In this document: positions 23,831 to 32,695 of the stretch, piece after piece | Layout: the number at the start of each line of letters is the position of its first letter | How positions within the stretch are numbered: position 1 is the first letter of the stretch | Source of the DNA: Clostridia bacterium | Lineage (GTDB): Bacteria > Bacillota > Clostridia > Lachnospirales > Lachnospiraceae | NCBI GenBank assembly: GCA_009929615.1 | Contig: SAAB01000036.1 | Span: 1 to 33,765, forward strand | DNA: 33,765 nucleotides | Reading direction: 5' to 3' | Notes under the pieces: generated by a model | Database searches by the model: none | Told to the model about the DNA's origin: nothing | Seen by the model: the letters and a program-made list of their open reading frames with translations, nothing else | Made by a program: the position numbers and the translations under genes

Positions 23831-23871
23831 AAAGAGAGGTTGCCAGATTATATACCGGCGGCCTCTCTTTA
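23831..23871 (+). terminator. Intrinsic terminator
   Basis: AAAGAGAGG (23831-23839) pairs with CCTCTCTTT (23862-23870), with an inner GCC/GGC, 4 bases after the lipoprotein stop. Confidence 0.85.
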
Positions 23872-23989
23872 TGTTATAATATACGCGATTAGGAAAACTT
23901 TGTTTCTGAGGCATAGAAAATATTTTTAAACAGTCTCATTGCATAGAGATGGTTTTGGGTATATCCTTTAGCCAGGGAGGTGGTATCGG

Positions 23990-24469
23990 ATGGCAAATGA
24001 AGATAAAAAAGATTTTAATGCGATGCTGATGGACAGGAAAGATATGCCAAAATATCAGGTGATTACAGATAAAAAAAGTATTGAAAAGTATGGTGGAGAC
24101 CGAATGTATTTTGCCCCGCCAATAGATTACGACAGGATAATGCGTCTTGTACCCTGTGGGAAATTAATTACTGTAGGAGATATACGGGAATATTTCGCCC
24201 GGGAAAGCGGTGCCGATTTTACGGAGCCAATTACGGCAGGAATATTTGTATCTATTGCGGCATGGGCGAGCTATCAAAGAGATACAGATGAAACACCCTA
24301 TTGGAGAACACTTAAGGTGAAGGGGGAATTAAATCCCAAATATCCGGGCGGTGTAGAAGCCCAAAAAGAATTACTGGAGAAAGAGGGCCATATTGTTATC
24401 CAAAAAGGAAGAACAAATATCAGGTACTATGTAAAGGATTATGAAAAAGCACTTTTTCTTTTAGAATGA
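23990..24469 (+). CDS. MGMT-family (alkyltransferase-like) protein lacking the catalytic Cys
   Basis: A 159-residue protein whose middle matches the DNA-binding domain of O6-alkylguanine transferases: RLVPCGKLITVGDIREYFA (residues 47-65), an ITAGIFVSIAAWASYQ helix, then YWRTLKVKGELNPKYPGG and QKELLEKEGH. Where MGMT has the PCHR active site, this protein reads PYWR, so it has no nucleophilic cysteine and cannot be a methyltransferase. Alkyltransferase-like proteins bind alkylated guanine and hand it to repair; that role is possible but unproven. GGGAGG lies 9 bases before the ATG. A GNAT gene follows 16 bases downstream, suggesting an operon of three with the LacA-like gene. Confidence 0.75.
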   Translation: MANEDKKDFNAMLMDRKDMPKYQVITDKKSIEKYGGDRMYFAPPIDYDRIMRLVPCGKLITVGDIREYFARESGADFTEPITAGIFVSIAAWASYQRDTDETPYWRTLKVKGELNPKYPGGVEAQKELLEKEGHIVIQKGRTNIRYYVKDYEKALFLLE

Positions 24470-24485
24470 AGGAGAAACCAGAATT

Positions 24486-24905
24486 ATGACTATTAAAGAG
24501 GCAGAAAGAGATGATATTCCTCAGATTATTCAGTTATATGCCGCTCTTTTTGATGAAGAACTGAATATGGAGGAAGTACATAAGAATTACGAGACATTGA
24601 ATAGGGATGAAACATGTGGCCTGCTAGTGGCTAAAGAGAAGGATGAAGTGGTTGGAACCTGCAGTGTTTTTATATGTACCAGTCTGGCTGAGAAATTTCT
24701 TGTTGTAGAAGACGTGGTTGTAAAGGCCCAAAGTCGCGAACTGGGTATTGGAAAACAACTTTTTCAGATAGTAGATGAAATCGCAGAAGCAAACCGCTGT
24801 GCCTATGCTATTTTGATATCTTCCGGTTTTCGCAAAGGTGCTCATATATTTTATGAAAAGATGGGTTATGTGGATGATGTACGGGGATTCCGTAAAGTCT
24901 ACTAA
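24486..24905 (+). CDS. GNAT-family N-acetyltransferase
   Basis: A 139-residue, single-domain GNAT. The acetyl-CoA pyrophosphate-binding loop is in VVVKAQSRELGIGKQLFQIV (R/QxxGxG/A pattern, residues about 78-97), and the C-terminal HIFYEKMGYV is the usual final strand and helix. The substrate is unknown. GAAGGAG precedes the ATG. It sits between the MGMT-like and LacA-like genes with short spacing, so co-transcription is likely. Confidence 0.88.
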   Translation: MTIKEAERDDIPQIIQLYAALFDEELNMEEVHKNYETLNRDETCGLLVAKEKDEVVGTCSVFICTSLAEKFLVVEDVVVKAQSRELGIGKQLFQIVDEIAEANRCAYAILISSGFRKGAHIFYEKMGYVDDVRGFRKVY

Positions 24906-24933
24906 TAATTTAAATGTAAGGACGGAGAGAAAT

Positions 24934-25542
24934 ATGCGTGAGTGGGATAAGGCCCAGGCGGGCTATTTGTATGATGCGAATTATGATAAAAGTTTGGCAG
25001 AAGCACGGATGAAGTGTAAAGATTTGTGCTATGACTTCAATCAGTGTAAGCCATCAGATGTGGAGAGGCAGGATGAATTAATTCATAGAATTTTAGGCGA
25101 AATTAAAGGAAGTGCAACGATTACCGCACCCTTCTGGTGCGATTATGGGATAAATATTTCTGTGGGGAATAATTTTTATACCAATCATAATTGTATTATT
25201 CTAGACGGAGCCAGGGTGTCCTTTGGAGAAAATGTCTTTATTGCTCCAAACTGTATTTTCTCAACAGCAGGTCATCCCATAGACAGAGAACAGCGAGCCG
25301 ACGGCTTGGAGATTGCATTACCGATTACTGTTGGAAAGGATGTGTGGATTGGTGCAAATGTAGCTGTATTACCAGGGGTAACGATAGGTGACAATACGAT
25401 TATTGGAGCGGGGAGTGTTGTTAATAAAGACATTCCGTCGAATGTTGTTGCTGCCGGAAACCCATGTAAGGTAATAAGAAAAATAACCGATGCAGATAAG
25501 AATAAATATCCGGTATTTACGGATTCCACCTGCAGAGTTTAA
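24934..25542 (+). CDS. LacA/Maa-type sugar O-acetyltransferase
   Basis: A 202-residue left-handed beta-helix acetyltransferase of the maltose/galactoside acetyltransferase type. The N-terminal cap (AGYLYDANYDKSLAEARMKC) is the Mac domain. Hexapeptide repeats run from about 75 to 185, with IDREQRADGLEIALPITVGK and DVWIGANVAVLPGVTIGD, and the catalytic His is in STAGHPID. It transfers acetyl from acetyl-CoA to a sugar hydroxyl. The ATG at 24934 has CGGAGAG just upstream; a longer frame from 24838 overlaps the GNAT gene. Its last 26 bases overlap the convergent MGMT-like gene. Confidence 0.9.
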   Translation: MREWDKAQAGYLYDANYDKSLAEARMKCKDLCYDFNQCKPSDVERQDELIHRILGEIKGSATITAPFWCDYGINISVGNNFYTNHNCIILDGARVSFGENVFIAPNCIFSTAGHPIDREQRADGLEIALPITVGKDVWIGANVAVLPGVTIGDNTIIGAGSVVNKDIPSNVVAAGNPCKVIRKITDADKNKYPVFTDSTCRV

Positions 25543-25825
25543 GTTGAACATGAAAATCATCTTTGAAAGGGACATTCTCATCTAGAAGGAGTTGACGTTG
25601 TTCATGCCATCCGGGAACTAAACGGCCTGCATGATTCACCACACGGAAACAGGGATAATCGCCGTAATATTCTGCCATGTGAAGGACCTTGCCAACTAGA
25701 CGGGCATTTTTATCCCGGCCGATAAGGGCAGCAATCTGGTCGTAAGTGGCGACTTTTCCAAAAGGGATTTCTTCCACAACAGACAGAATCTCATAAATAA
25801 GTTTTTCGTCTAAAATTTTCCCCAT
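25517..25825 (-). CDS. Short MGMT/ATL-family DNA-binding protein
   Basis: A 102-residue protein made only of the MGMT DNA-binding domain: VVEEIPFGKVATYDQIAALI near residues 17-36, the ARLVGKVL Arg-finger helix, and YPCFRVVNHAGRLVPGW near 57-73. The active-site motif reads PCFR, so the Cys is kept (Cys59) but the partner His of PCHR is Phe, which should cripple methyl transfer. It probably acts as an alkyltransferase-like lesion-binding protein. The ATG at 25825 has AAGGAG 8 bases upstream; the in-frame TTG at 25831 is too close to it. Confidence 0.85.
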   Translation of the reverse strand: MGKILDEKLIYEILSVVEEIPFGKVATYDQIAALIGRDKNARLVGKVLHMAEYYGDYPCFRVVNHAGRLVPGWHEQRQLLLDENVPFKDDFHVQLKLCRWNP

Positions 25826-25856
25826 GGCCAATGCTCCTTTTAATCAATTTATTCTC

Positions 25857-25886
25857 ATGATAAGGCAGTTCGATTTATTTTGTCAA
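25857..25886 (-). promoter_or_regulatory. Promoter for the short MGMT-like gene
   Basis: On the minus strand, a consensus TTGACA (25881-25886) is separated by 18 bases from TATCAT (25857-25862). Confidence 0.6.
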
Positions 25887-25919
25887 GGATATAAAAACAT
25901 GTAGTAGGAAGGAAGAAAA

Positions 25920-26804
25920 ATGGAACCAAAGATAAATATTGTAGAAGCAAAAAGTGTATTATCAAAATCGAATCTTCCTGTGGGAGATTACTCGGTTAAT
26001 CCATATATTGGCTGTACCCACGCCTGCAAATACTGCTATGCCTGTTTTATGAAACGATTCACGAATCATCCTGAACCCTGGGGAGCGTTTTTGGATGTGA
26101 AAATGTGGCCGGAAATTAAACATCCGGAGAAATATGCGGGCAAAGAAGCTTTCTTCGGTTCAGTGACAGACCCTTACAATCCCCAGGAGGAGACCTATGA
26201 ACGGACGAGAACTTTATTGAAACAGCTGCAGGGAAGCGGCATCAAACTTTCGATTGCAACGAAGTCGGATTTGGTTCTCAGGGATTTGGATTTAATTCAA
26301 TCCTTCCCCGATGCTCGGGTAAGCTGGTCCATTAATACTTTAGATGAAGATTTCAAGAAGGATATGGATGAGGCAGTTAGTATTGAACGAAGATTTGCAG
26401 CCATGAAAAAATTTCACGATGCGGGTGTGCGGACAACCTGTTTTATTTCGCCTATCTTTCCGGGAATTACCGATGTTAAAGGGATTATTGACAAGGCGAA
26501 GGATATGTGCCAGTTAATCTGGCTGGAAAATCTGAATTTAAGAGGCAGTTACAAATCAGTTATTATGGACTATATTCGTGAAAAATATCCGGAACTTACA
26601 GGTCTTTATGAAGATATTTACATGCACGGGAACAGAATGTACTGGGAGGCACTGAATGTTGAGATGGGAAAATATGCAAAGTCTTTAGGTCTTGATTATG
26701 TAAGAAATGATGACAGTATGAAGAGGCCTTTTGATGCACCCCCGGTGGTTGTTAATTATTTTTATCATGAGCAGATAAAAAAGTCGGCTAAAAAAGGTCG
26801 ATAA
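25920..26804 (+). CDS. SplB-like radical SAM protein
   Basis: A 294-residue radical SAM protein. The iron-sulfur motif CTHACKYC at residues 32-39 is a CxxxCxxC cluster site, preceded by NPYIG as in the SPL (spore photoproduct lyase-like) superfamily. EAFFGSVTDPYNPQEETYER and IKLSIATKSDLVLRDLDLI are typical of the SplB-related COG1533 group. True spore photoproduct lyase is longer and has a conserved cysteine near its C-terminus, which I do not see here, so this is a relative of unknown substrate. GGAAGGAAG precedes the ATG. It is divergent from the MGMT-like gene and has its own terminator. Confidence 0.85.
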   Translation: MEPKINIVEAKSVLSKSNLPVGDYSVNPYIGCTHACKYCYACFMKRFTNHPEPWGAFLDVKMWPEIKHPEKYAGKEAFFGSVTDPYNPQEETYERTRTLLKQLQGSGIKLSIATKSDLVLRDLDLIQSFPDARVSWSINTLDEDFKKDMDEAVSIERRFAAMKKFHDAGVRTTCFISPIFPGITDVKGIIDKAKDMCQLIWLENLNLRGSYKSVIMDYIREKYPELTGLYEDIYMHGNRMYWEALNVEMGKYAKSLGLDYVRNDDSMKRPFDAPPVVVNYFYHEQIKKSAKKGR

Positions 26805-26810
26805 AAATAA

Positions 26811-26861
26811 AAAAATATCTCGCAGATGCCCATTTCACAGGGACGTCGTAGAGATATTTTT
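26811..26861. terminator. Bidirectional terminator
   Basis: AAAAATATCTC (26811-26821) pairs perfectly over 11 bp with GAGATATTTTT (26851-26861). Both strands end in T runs, serving the convergent radical SAM and YihY genes. Confidence 0.85.
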
Positions 26862-27698
26862 TTAATATTTCAGGTGATAATCTTCTTTGGTTTCCGGAAA
26901 GAGCAAGAAGTTAAGTTCGGCACCCAGAAAGAAGATATACATCAGAAAATATAAATAAATGAAAAATAAAATCAAGTAGGACAAACTGCCATACATATAA
27001 GAAGAACTGGTAGAACGGTCAACATATAAGGAAAAAATATAAGAACTAATCATCCAGCCGGCAGTGGTAAATATAGCTCCGGGAACCTGATGAAGCGTTT
27101 TCATTCGCTTCGCCGGGAGAAATTTGTAAAGCAGCGTAAAGATTAATATATAAAATGCAATGGCAATAAAGGATTTCAACATGCTGAGCAGTTGGGAATA
27201 TTCCGGAAAGCTCGGGAAAATAGTACGTATCCAGAAGTAAATCCGATTACCAAAGACAAGGATAAACACTGTAAAGATAATAACAATGGCAAAGAGCAGT
27301 GTATAGCAGGCTGCTTTAAAACGAAGAAAAAAATAATTTCTGGTTTCGTCGATTTCCTGAATGGCATTCAGACCGTCAGTAATCGCCATAATGCCTTTGG
27401 CGGCCGTCCATACAGTAATAATAACAGAAACGGACATCAGTGTGCCACCTGCATCCACATGGATATCGTTAAAAATAGCTTCTACCGTCGGCGCGTATTT
27501 CTGAGGGATAATCAAAAAGATGCCATCCATCAGAGAATTAATATCAATAGGAAGATGCTGGACCATTGTTAAAAGGAAAAGAACAAAGGGCAGGGTGGAG
27601 AGTATAAGAAAATAAGCCGACTGTCCGGAATAGGCTGCAAGTCGGTCTTTTCGAAATTTATTTAATATATTCTGAATCCACGCGATAGCTTTAAGCAT
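26862..27698 (-). CDS. YihY/BrkB-family inner membrane protein
   Basis: A 278-residue protein with six predicted membrane helices. AAYSGQSAYFLILSTLPFVL near residues 21-40, VWTAAKGIMAITDGLNAIQ near 106-124, and YGSLSYLILFFIYLYFLMYI with LGAELNFLLF at the end are YihY/BrkB hallmarks. It was once called ribonuclease BN, but that assignment is obsolete; members are of uncertain transport function. GGGGGATG lies upstream of the ATG. It is divergent from the pheST T-box leader. Confidence 0.9.
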   Translation of the reverse strand: MLKAIAWIQNILNKFRKDRLAAYSGQSAYFLILSTLPFVLFLLTMVQHLPIDINSLMDGIFLIIPQKYAPTVEAIFNDIHVDAGGTLMSVSVIITVWTAAKGIMAITDGLNAIQEIDETRNYFFLRFKAACYTLLFAIVIIFTVFILVFGNRIYFWIRTIFPSFPEYSQLLSMLKSFIAIAFYILIFTLLYKFLPAKRMKTLHQVPGAIFTTAGWMISSYIFSLYVDRSTSSSYMYGSLSYLILFFIYLYFLMYIFFLGAELNFLLFPETKEDYHLKY

Positions 27699-27739
27699 TC
27701 GATATCATCCCCCATAATTATCTTTCCCCGATATGAACG

Positions 27740-27768
27740 ATGATATCACGAAATTAAAAAAATGGCAA
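27740..27768 (-). promoter_or_regulatory. Promoter for the YihY-family gene
   Basis: On the minus strand, TTGCCA (27763-27768) is separated by 17 bases from TATCAT (27740-27745). Confidence 0.6.
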
Positions 27769-27787
27769 CTAAATCGGGGTGTGGCAC

Positions 27788-27815
27788 TTGACAAAGAAAA
27801 TGAATATGTTAAAAT
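27788..27815 (+). promoter_or_regulatory. pheST promoter
   Basis: A consensus TTGACA (27788-27793), 16 bases, TAAAAT (27810-27815). It places the transcript start near 27822, at the beginning of the T-box leader. Confidence 0.8.
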
Positions 27816-27821
27816 GAAATT

Positions 27822-28073
27822 CAGTGTAAAGGCTGTGAATGTGTCAGTAGATATATATTTTCTGCCAGAGAGAACCGGTCATCGGGTGGAAGCCGGTTTG
27901 AGTTCAGATATATGTTGAATTTCCCACAGGAGCCGCATCTTTGAATCCGTAAGGCAGTAGGAGATGACGTTGATGCACGTTACGCATGTCCGAGAGTCAG
28001 AAGTTTAGCTTCTGGAATTAGGGTGGTACCGCGGAGAATTCCGTCCCTTTGTTACGAAGGGGCTTTTTTTATG
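27822..28073 (+). promoter_or_regulatory. T-box riboswitch for phenylalanyl-tRNA synthetase
   Basis: A complete T-box leader. Stem I closes with CTGTG (27833-27837) and CACAG (27925-27929), and contains AGTA (27846-27849), AGAGAG (27867-27872) and a distal hairpin ACCGG/CCGGT around GGTGG (27874-27897). GAAT followed by TTC (27921-27923) is the likely specifier, a Phe codon that would pair with the tRNA-Phe anticodon. Stem III is CAGAAG/CTTCTG (27998-28014). The T-box sequence AGGGTGGTACCGCGG is at 28020-28034; its AGGG can pair with CCCT to form the antiterminator. The competing terminator, GTCCCTTTG/CGAAGGGGC plus T run, is at 28043-28071. Uncharged tRNA-Phe should turn on pheST. Confidence 0.93.
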
Positions 28074-28123
28074 CTCATTTTTATGAGTCTGACCCAAAAC
28101 TATTCAGAAAGGAATCGATAAAT

Positions 28124-29143
28124 ATGAAAGACAGATTGGAGAAAATCCGTCAGAACGCATTGAATCAGATTGAAGAAGCCGGTGCATTGGAGAAGTTGAA
28201 TGATATTCGTGTTGCTTTTTTAGGGAAAAAAGGTGAATTGACTTCTATTATGAAGGCTATGAAAGAACTTGCACCAGAGGATCGTCCTGCCTTTGGACAG
28301 ATGGTGAATGAAACCCGCTCTGAAATTGAAAAGAAGATGGAAGAGATGAAAGCAGACCTGGCCAGAAAAGCCAGAGAAATTCAGTTAAAAGCTGAGGTTA
28401 TTGATGTTACCCTGCCTGCTAAAAAGAGCAATGTAGGCCATCGTCATCCGAATACGATTGCGTTGGAAGAAGTGGAACGTATTTTCGTTGGTATGGGGTA
28501 TGAAGTCATTGAAGGACCAGAGGTTGAGAAGGATTATTATAACTTTGAAGCTTTAAATATTCCGGATAATCATCCGGCAAAGGATGAACAGGATACATTC
28601 TATATTAACAAAGAATTTGTCCTCAGAACTCAGACATCCGGTACCCAGGTTCATACAATGGAAACAACAAAACCTCCGATTCGTATGATTGCACCGGGAC
28701 GTGTTTATCGTTCAGATGAAGTGGATGCAACCCATTCACCTTGTTTCCACCAGATAGAAGGTCTTGTCATTGATAAGCATATTACTTTTTCGGATTTAAA
28801 GGGAACTTTGGCCGAATTTGCCAGAGAGCTTTTCGGTGAGGAAACAAAAGTTAAATTCCGTCCACACCATTTCCCATTCACAGAGCCAAGTGCCGAGATG
28901 GATGTTACCTGTTTCAAGTGTGGCGGTAAAGGATGTCGTATGTGTAAAGGCTCCGGATGGATAGAAATCCTTGGCTGTGGTATGGTTCATCCAAAGGTAC
29001 TGACTATGAGCGGCATTAGTCCGGATGAGTATTCCGGTTTCGCTTTTGGGGTAGGCCTTGAGCGTATCGCATTACTTAAATACGAGATTGATGATATGCG
29101 TTTACTTTATGAAAATGACACCCGTTTCTTAAAACAGTTCTAA
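28124..29143 (+). CDS. pheS: Phenylalanine-tRNA ligase alpha subunit
   Basis: A 339-residue catalytic subunit of the alpha2-beta2 enzyme that charges tRNA-Phe. An N-terminal coiled-coil (about residues 1-85) contacts tRNA. The class II core has motif 2 ([20 protein letters not shown], then HQIEGLVID) and motif 3 ([18 protein letters not shown]). The CFKCGGKGC segment before GMVHP is usual for the family. The ATG at 28124 has AAAGGA 10 bases upstream; the frame opens at 28049 inside the T-box terminator and that part is not coding. pheT follows 15 bases downstream. Confidence 0.97.
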   Translation: MKDRLEKIRQNALNQIEEAGALEKLNDIRVAFLGKKGELTSIMKAMKELAPEDRPAFGQMVNETRSEIEKKMEEMKADLARKAREIQLKAEVIDVTLPAKKSNVGHRHPNTIALEEVERIFVGMGYEVIEGPEVEKDYYNFEALNIPDNHPAKDEQDTFYINKEFVLRTQTSGTQVHTMETTKPPIRMIAPGRVYRSDEVDATHSPCFHQIEGLVIDKHITFSDLKGTLAEFARELFGEETKVKFRPHHFPFTEPSAEMDVTCFKCGGKGCRMCKGSGWIEILGCGMVHPKVLTMSGISPDEYSGFAFGVGLERIALLKYEIDDMRLLYENDTRFLKQF

Positions 29144-29158
29144 AAGGAGGAAGAAAAG

Positions 29159-31585
29159 ATGAATACACCATTATCATGGATTAAAGCTTATGTTCCTGGC
29201 CTTGATGTAACTGCTCAGGAATACACAGATGCAATGACACTGTCGGGAACCAAGGTAGAAGGTTTTGTGGAAATGGACAAAAACCTGAAAGACATCCTGG
29301 TTGGACAGATTACAAAGATAGAAAAACACCCGGATGCAGATAAACTGATTGTATGTCAGGTTTGCGTTGGGAAAGACACAGATATTCAGATTGTTACCGG
29401 TGCACCAAATGTTAAAGAAGGGGACCTGGTTCCGGTTGTTATGGTTGGCGGCTCTGTTGCCGGCGGACATGATGGCGGACCAATGCCTGAAGATGGAATC
29501 GCTATTAAAAAAGGAAAACTTCGCGGTATCGAGAGTTTTGGTATGATGTGCTCTATCGAAGAACTTGGTTCCAGTAGAGATTTCTATCCGGATGCCCCTG
29601 AAAATGGCATTTACATTTTCAAAGAAGGCACCGTAAAACCCGGAGATGATGCTGTAGAGGCCCTTGGACTTCACGATGTGGTTTTTGAATATGAAATCAC
29701 CTCAAACAGAGTGGACTGCTTTGGTGTTCTAGGTATTGCCAGAGAGGCAGCGGCTACTTTCAGAAAACCATTTGTTCCACCGGTTGTTGAAGTTAAAGGT
29801 GCCGGCGGAGACGTTAATGACTATATTAAAGTTCGTGTAGAAGATGGTGATTTATGTCCACGTTATACAGCAAGAGTTATTAAAAATATTAAACTGGCAC
29901 CATCACCGGAATGGATGCAGCGTCGTCTGGCAGCGAATGGCATTCGTCCAATTAACAACATTGTTGATATTACCAACTATGTTATGGAAGAATGTGGACA
30001 GCCAATGCATGCTTATGATTTAGATACAGTTGCAGGTAAAGAGATTGTTGTCCGTCGTGCAAAATCCGGTGAAGAATTTGTAACTCTGGATGGACAGAGC
30101 CATGTTATGGATGAATCCATGCTTATGATTTGTGATGCTGAAAAACCAATTGGTATCGCAGGTATTATGGGTGGTGAAAATTCCATGATTACGGATAATG
30201 TAAAAACAATGCTCTTTGAAGCAGCATGCTTCGATGGAACAAACATCCGTCTTTCCGGTAAAAAACTGGGAATGCGTACCGATGCCCAGAGCAAATTCGA
30301 AAAGGGGCTGGACCCGAATAATGCGATGGATGCCATGGACCGTGCCTGCCAGTTAATTGAAGAACTTGGAGCAGGAGAAGTGGTTGACGGTGCAGTCGAT
30401 GTTTATCCGGTGAAAAAAGAAGAACACCAGATTCTCTTCAGCGCTGAAAAAGTCAATGATTTGCTTGGAACAGATTTATCACTGGAAGAAATGTTGTCCT
30501 ATTTCGAACCTTTGGAATTAAAATATGACCCTGCAACAAAACTTGTTACTGTACCTACTTTCCGTCAGGATTTGGAGGGACAGGCAGATTTGGCAGAAGA
30601 AGTTGCACGTTTCTTCGGATATGAGAATATTCCTGTAACATTGCCAAATGGCGAAGCTACAACAGGAAAATTATCTTATAAACTCCGTGTGGAAGCTGTT
30701 GCACGAGAAACAGCAGAGTTCTGTGGCTTCTCCGAAAGTATGACCTACTCCTTTGAAAGTCCAAAGGTATTTGATAAACTTCTCATTGATGCAGATGATG
30801 CTCTGCGTCAGACCGTAACGATTACCAATCCTTTAGGTGAGGACTTCAGTATTATGCGTACTATGCCTTTAAACGGCATGCTTACTTCGCTGGCATTTAA
30901 CTATAGTCATCGAAATAAAGAAGCAAAGCTTTATGAATTAGCTGTTGTCTATCTGCCAAAGGAATTGCCTTTGAAAGATTATCCGGATGAGAGAGTTCAG
31001 TTTACTCTGGGAATGTACGGCAATGGTGATTTCTTTACAATGAAGGGCGTTGTTGAGGAATACTTGGAACGTATTGGCATGAAGTCCCAGGTAACTTATG
31101 ATCCAAAGGCCGGTAAGAATTTCCTTCATCCCGGACGTCAGGCAAGCATTATATATGATGGACAGGTTATTGGTTATCTGGGTGAAATTCATCCGGAAGT
31201 TGCAGATAATTATAAGTTAGGTGCAAGAACTTATGTGGCTGTTTTAGATATGCCTTATCTTGTGGAAAGAGCTTCTTTTGAACGTAAATTCCAGGGCATC
31301 GCTAAATATCCGGCAATTACCCGGGATATCAGTATGGTTATGAGCAAAGATATCATGGTTGGCGAAGTTGAAGAAGTTATTCGCAAACGTGGCGGACAGT
31401 TGCTTGAAAGTTTTGAACTTTTCGATATTTACGAAGGTGAACAGATTAAAGCAGGCTTCAAGTCTGTAGCCTATTCCATCGTTTTCCGTGACAAATCCAG
31501 AACTTTAGAGGATGGAGATGTCAGTGCTGTTATGGATAAAATCCTTGCAGAACTGGAAAAGATGGGTATTGAGCTTAGAAAGTAA
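29159..31585 (+). CDS. pheT: Phenylalanine-tRNA ligase beta subunit
   Basis: An 808-residue beta subunit, the usual size. The OB-fold tRNA-binding domain is at about residues 40-155 ([20 protein letters not shown]), the editing B3/B4 domain at about 210-385 ([29 protein letters not shown]), the B5 domain at about 405-475, the class II-like core at about 490-690 ([19 protein letters not shown]), and the C-terminal ferredoxin-like anticodon-binding domain from about 715 ([13 protein letters not shown]). AAAGGAGG lies ahead of the ATG. queA begins 7 bases after the stop, so it belongs to the same transcript. Confidence 0.97.
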   Translation: MNTPLSWIKAYVPGLDVTAQEYTDAMTLSGTKVEGFVEMDKNLKDILVGQITKIEKHPDADKLIVCQVCVGKDTDIQIVTGAPNVKEGDLVPVVMVGGSVAGGHDGGPMPEDGIAIKKGKLRGIESFGMMCSIEELGSSRDFYPDAPENGIYIFKEGTVKPGDDAVEALGLHDVVFEYEITSNRVDCFGVLGIAREAAATFRKPFVPPVVEVKGAGGDVNDYIKVRVEDGDLCPRYTARVIKNIKLAPSPEWMQRRLAANGIRPINNIVDITNYVMEECGQPMHAYDLDTVAGKEIVVRRAKSGEEFVTLDGQSHVMDESMLMICDAEKPIGIAGIMGGENSMITDNVKTMLFEAACFDGTNIRLSGKKLGMRTDAQSKFEKGLDPNNAMDAMDRACQLIEELGAGEVVDGAVDVYPVKKEEHQILFSAEKVNDLLGTDLSLEEMLSYFEPLELKYDPATKLVTVPTFRQDLEGQADLAEEVARFFGYENIPVTLPNGEATTGKLSYKLRVEAVARETAEFCGFSESMTYSFESPKVFDKLLIDADDALRQTVTITNPLGEDFSIMRTMPLNGMLTSLAFNYSHRNKEAKLYELAVVYLPKELPLKDYPDERVQFTLGMYGNGDFFTMKGVVEEYLERIGMKSQVTYDPKAGKNFLHPGRQASIIYDGQVIGYLGEIHPEVADNYKLGARTYVAVLDMPYLVERASFERKFQGIAKYPAITRDISMVMSKDIMVGEVEEVIRKRGGQLLESFELFDIYEGEQIKAGFKSVAYSIVFRDKSRTLEDGDVSAVMDKILAELEKMGIELRK

Positions 31586-31592
31586 AGGGATT

Positions 31593-32624
31593 ATGAAAAC
31601 TTCAGATTTTTACTATGATTTACCGGAAGAACTTATTGCCCAGGACCCATTAACCGACCGTTCAAGCTCCAGGTTAATGATTCTGGACAAGGAGACCGGC
31701 GAAATCCAGCATAAGATATTTAAAGATATTATTGATGAATTAAAACCGGAAGACTGTCTGGTTATCAATGATACAAAGGTTATTCCGGCCAGACTGCATG
31801 GAAGTAAAGAGGGGACGGGAGCCCATATCGAAGTACTGCTTTTAAAACGTAAAAGTGATTCGGTGTGGGAAACTCTGGTTCGTCCGGGTAAAAAAGCCCG
31901 TCCGGGAACCCGGATTTCTATTGGGGATGGTCTTCTTGTCGGTGAAGTGATTGAGGTTGTGGATGAAGGAAATCGTTTGATTCGATTTGAATATGAGGGG
32001 ATTTTTGAAGAGATTCTTGACCAGTTGGGAGAGATGCCTCTGCCGCCTTATATTACCCATAAACTTCAGGATAAAAACCGCTATCAGACGGTTTATGCTA
32101 AACATGATGGCAGTGCAGCAGCACCAACGGCAGGACTACATTTCACCAAAGAGCTGATGGAGGCTATTCAGGAAAAAGGTATTCGGATTGCGAGAGTGAC
32201 TCTCCATGTGGGATTAGGAACCTTCCGGCCGGTTAAGGTGGATGATGTGACGAATCACCATATGCATTCGGAATTCTATATGATTAGCCAGGAAGCAGCC
32301 GATATCATTAATGCTACAAAGCAAAAAGGCGGACGGGTTATTTCTGTGGGAACAACAAGTACACGAACCCTGGAATCTGTTGCGGATGAAGAGGGTTTTG
32401 TGAAAGAGACAAGTGGATGGACAGAGATATTCATATATCCTGGTTATAAATTTAAGTGTATTGATGCACTGATTACGAATTTCCATCTGCCGGAATCTAC
32501 ACTCTTGATGCTTGTATCTGCATTAGCAGGAAAAGAGCATATTATGAATGCGTATGAGGTGGCCGTAAAGGAAAGATATCGTTTCTTTAGTTTTGGCGAT
32601 GCTATGTTTATTGAATGTAAATAA
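31593..32624 (+). CDS. queA: S-adenosylmethionine:tRNA ribosyltransferase-isomerase
   Basis: A 343-residue enzyme that transfers the ribosyl part of SAM to preQ1 at tRNA position 34, making epoxyqueuosine. [53 protein letters not shown] and THVGLGTF-like sequence ([12 protein letters not shown]) with [16 protein letters not shown] at the end are the family signatures. The ATG at 31593 is 7 bases after the pheT stop with a close AAAGGG; the longer frame starting inside pheT is rejected. Its position in the Phe T-box transcript means its expression may follow phenylalanyl-tRNA charging, although no internal promoter could be excluded. No tgt gene follows. Confidence 0.96.
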   Translation: MKTSDFYYDLPEELIAQDPLTDRSSSRLMILDKETGEIQHKIFKDIIDELKPEDCLVINDTKVIPARLHGSKEGTGAHIEVLLLKRKSDSVWETLVRPGKKARPGTRISIGDGLLVGEVIEVVDEGNRLIRFEYEGIFEEILDQLGEMPLPPYITHKLQDKNRYQTVYAKHDGSAAAPTAGLHFTKELMEAIQEKGIRIARVTLHVGLGTFRPVKVDDVTNHHMHSEFYMISQEAADIINATKQKGGRVISVGTTSTRTLESVADEEGFVKETSGWTEIFIYPGYKFKCIDALITNFHLPESTLLMLVSALAGKEHIMNAYEVAVKERYRFFSFGDAMFIECK

Positions 32625-32658
32625 ATTCTGAACAATATAAGAATTATAGTGTAAATAG

Positions 32659-32690
32659 AAAACCAGGAGTCTTCAAACTCCTGGTTTTGT
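32659..32690. terminator. pheST-queA operon terminator, bidirectional
   Basis: AAAACCAGGAGT (32659-32670) pairs perfectly over 12 bp with ACTCCTGGTTTT (32677-32688) around a 6-base loop. The opposite strand also ends in Ts and can serve the convergent gene. Confidence 0.9.
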
Positions 32691-32695
32691 GCTGT

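Noticed and set aside
27733-27918. A 61-codon open frame before pheS as a leader peptide
   Set aside because: It starts before the promoter and runs through Stem I of the T-box; T-box control needs no leader peptide and there is no ribosome site.
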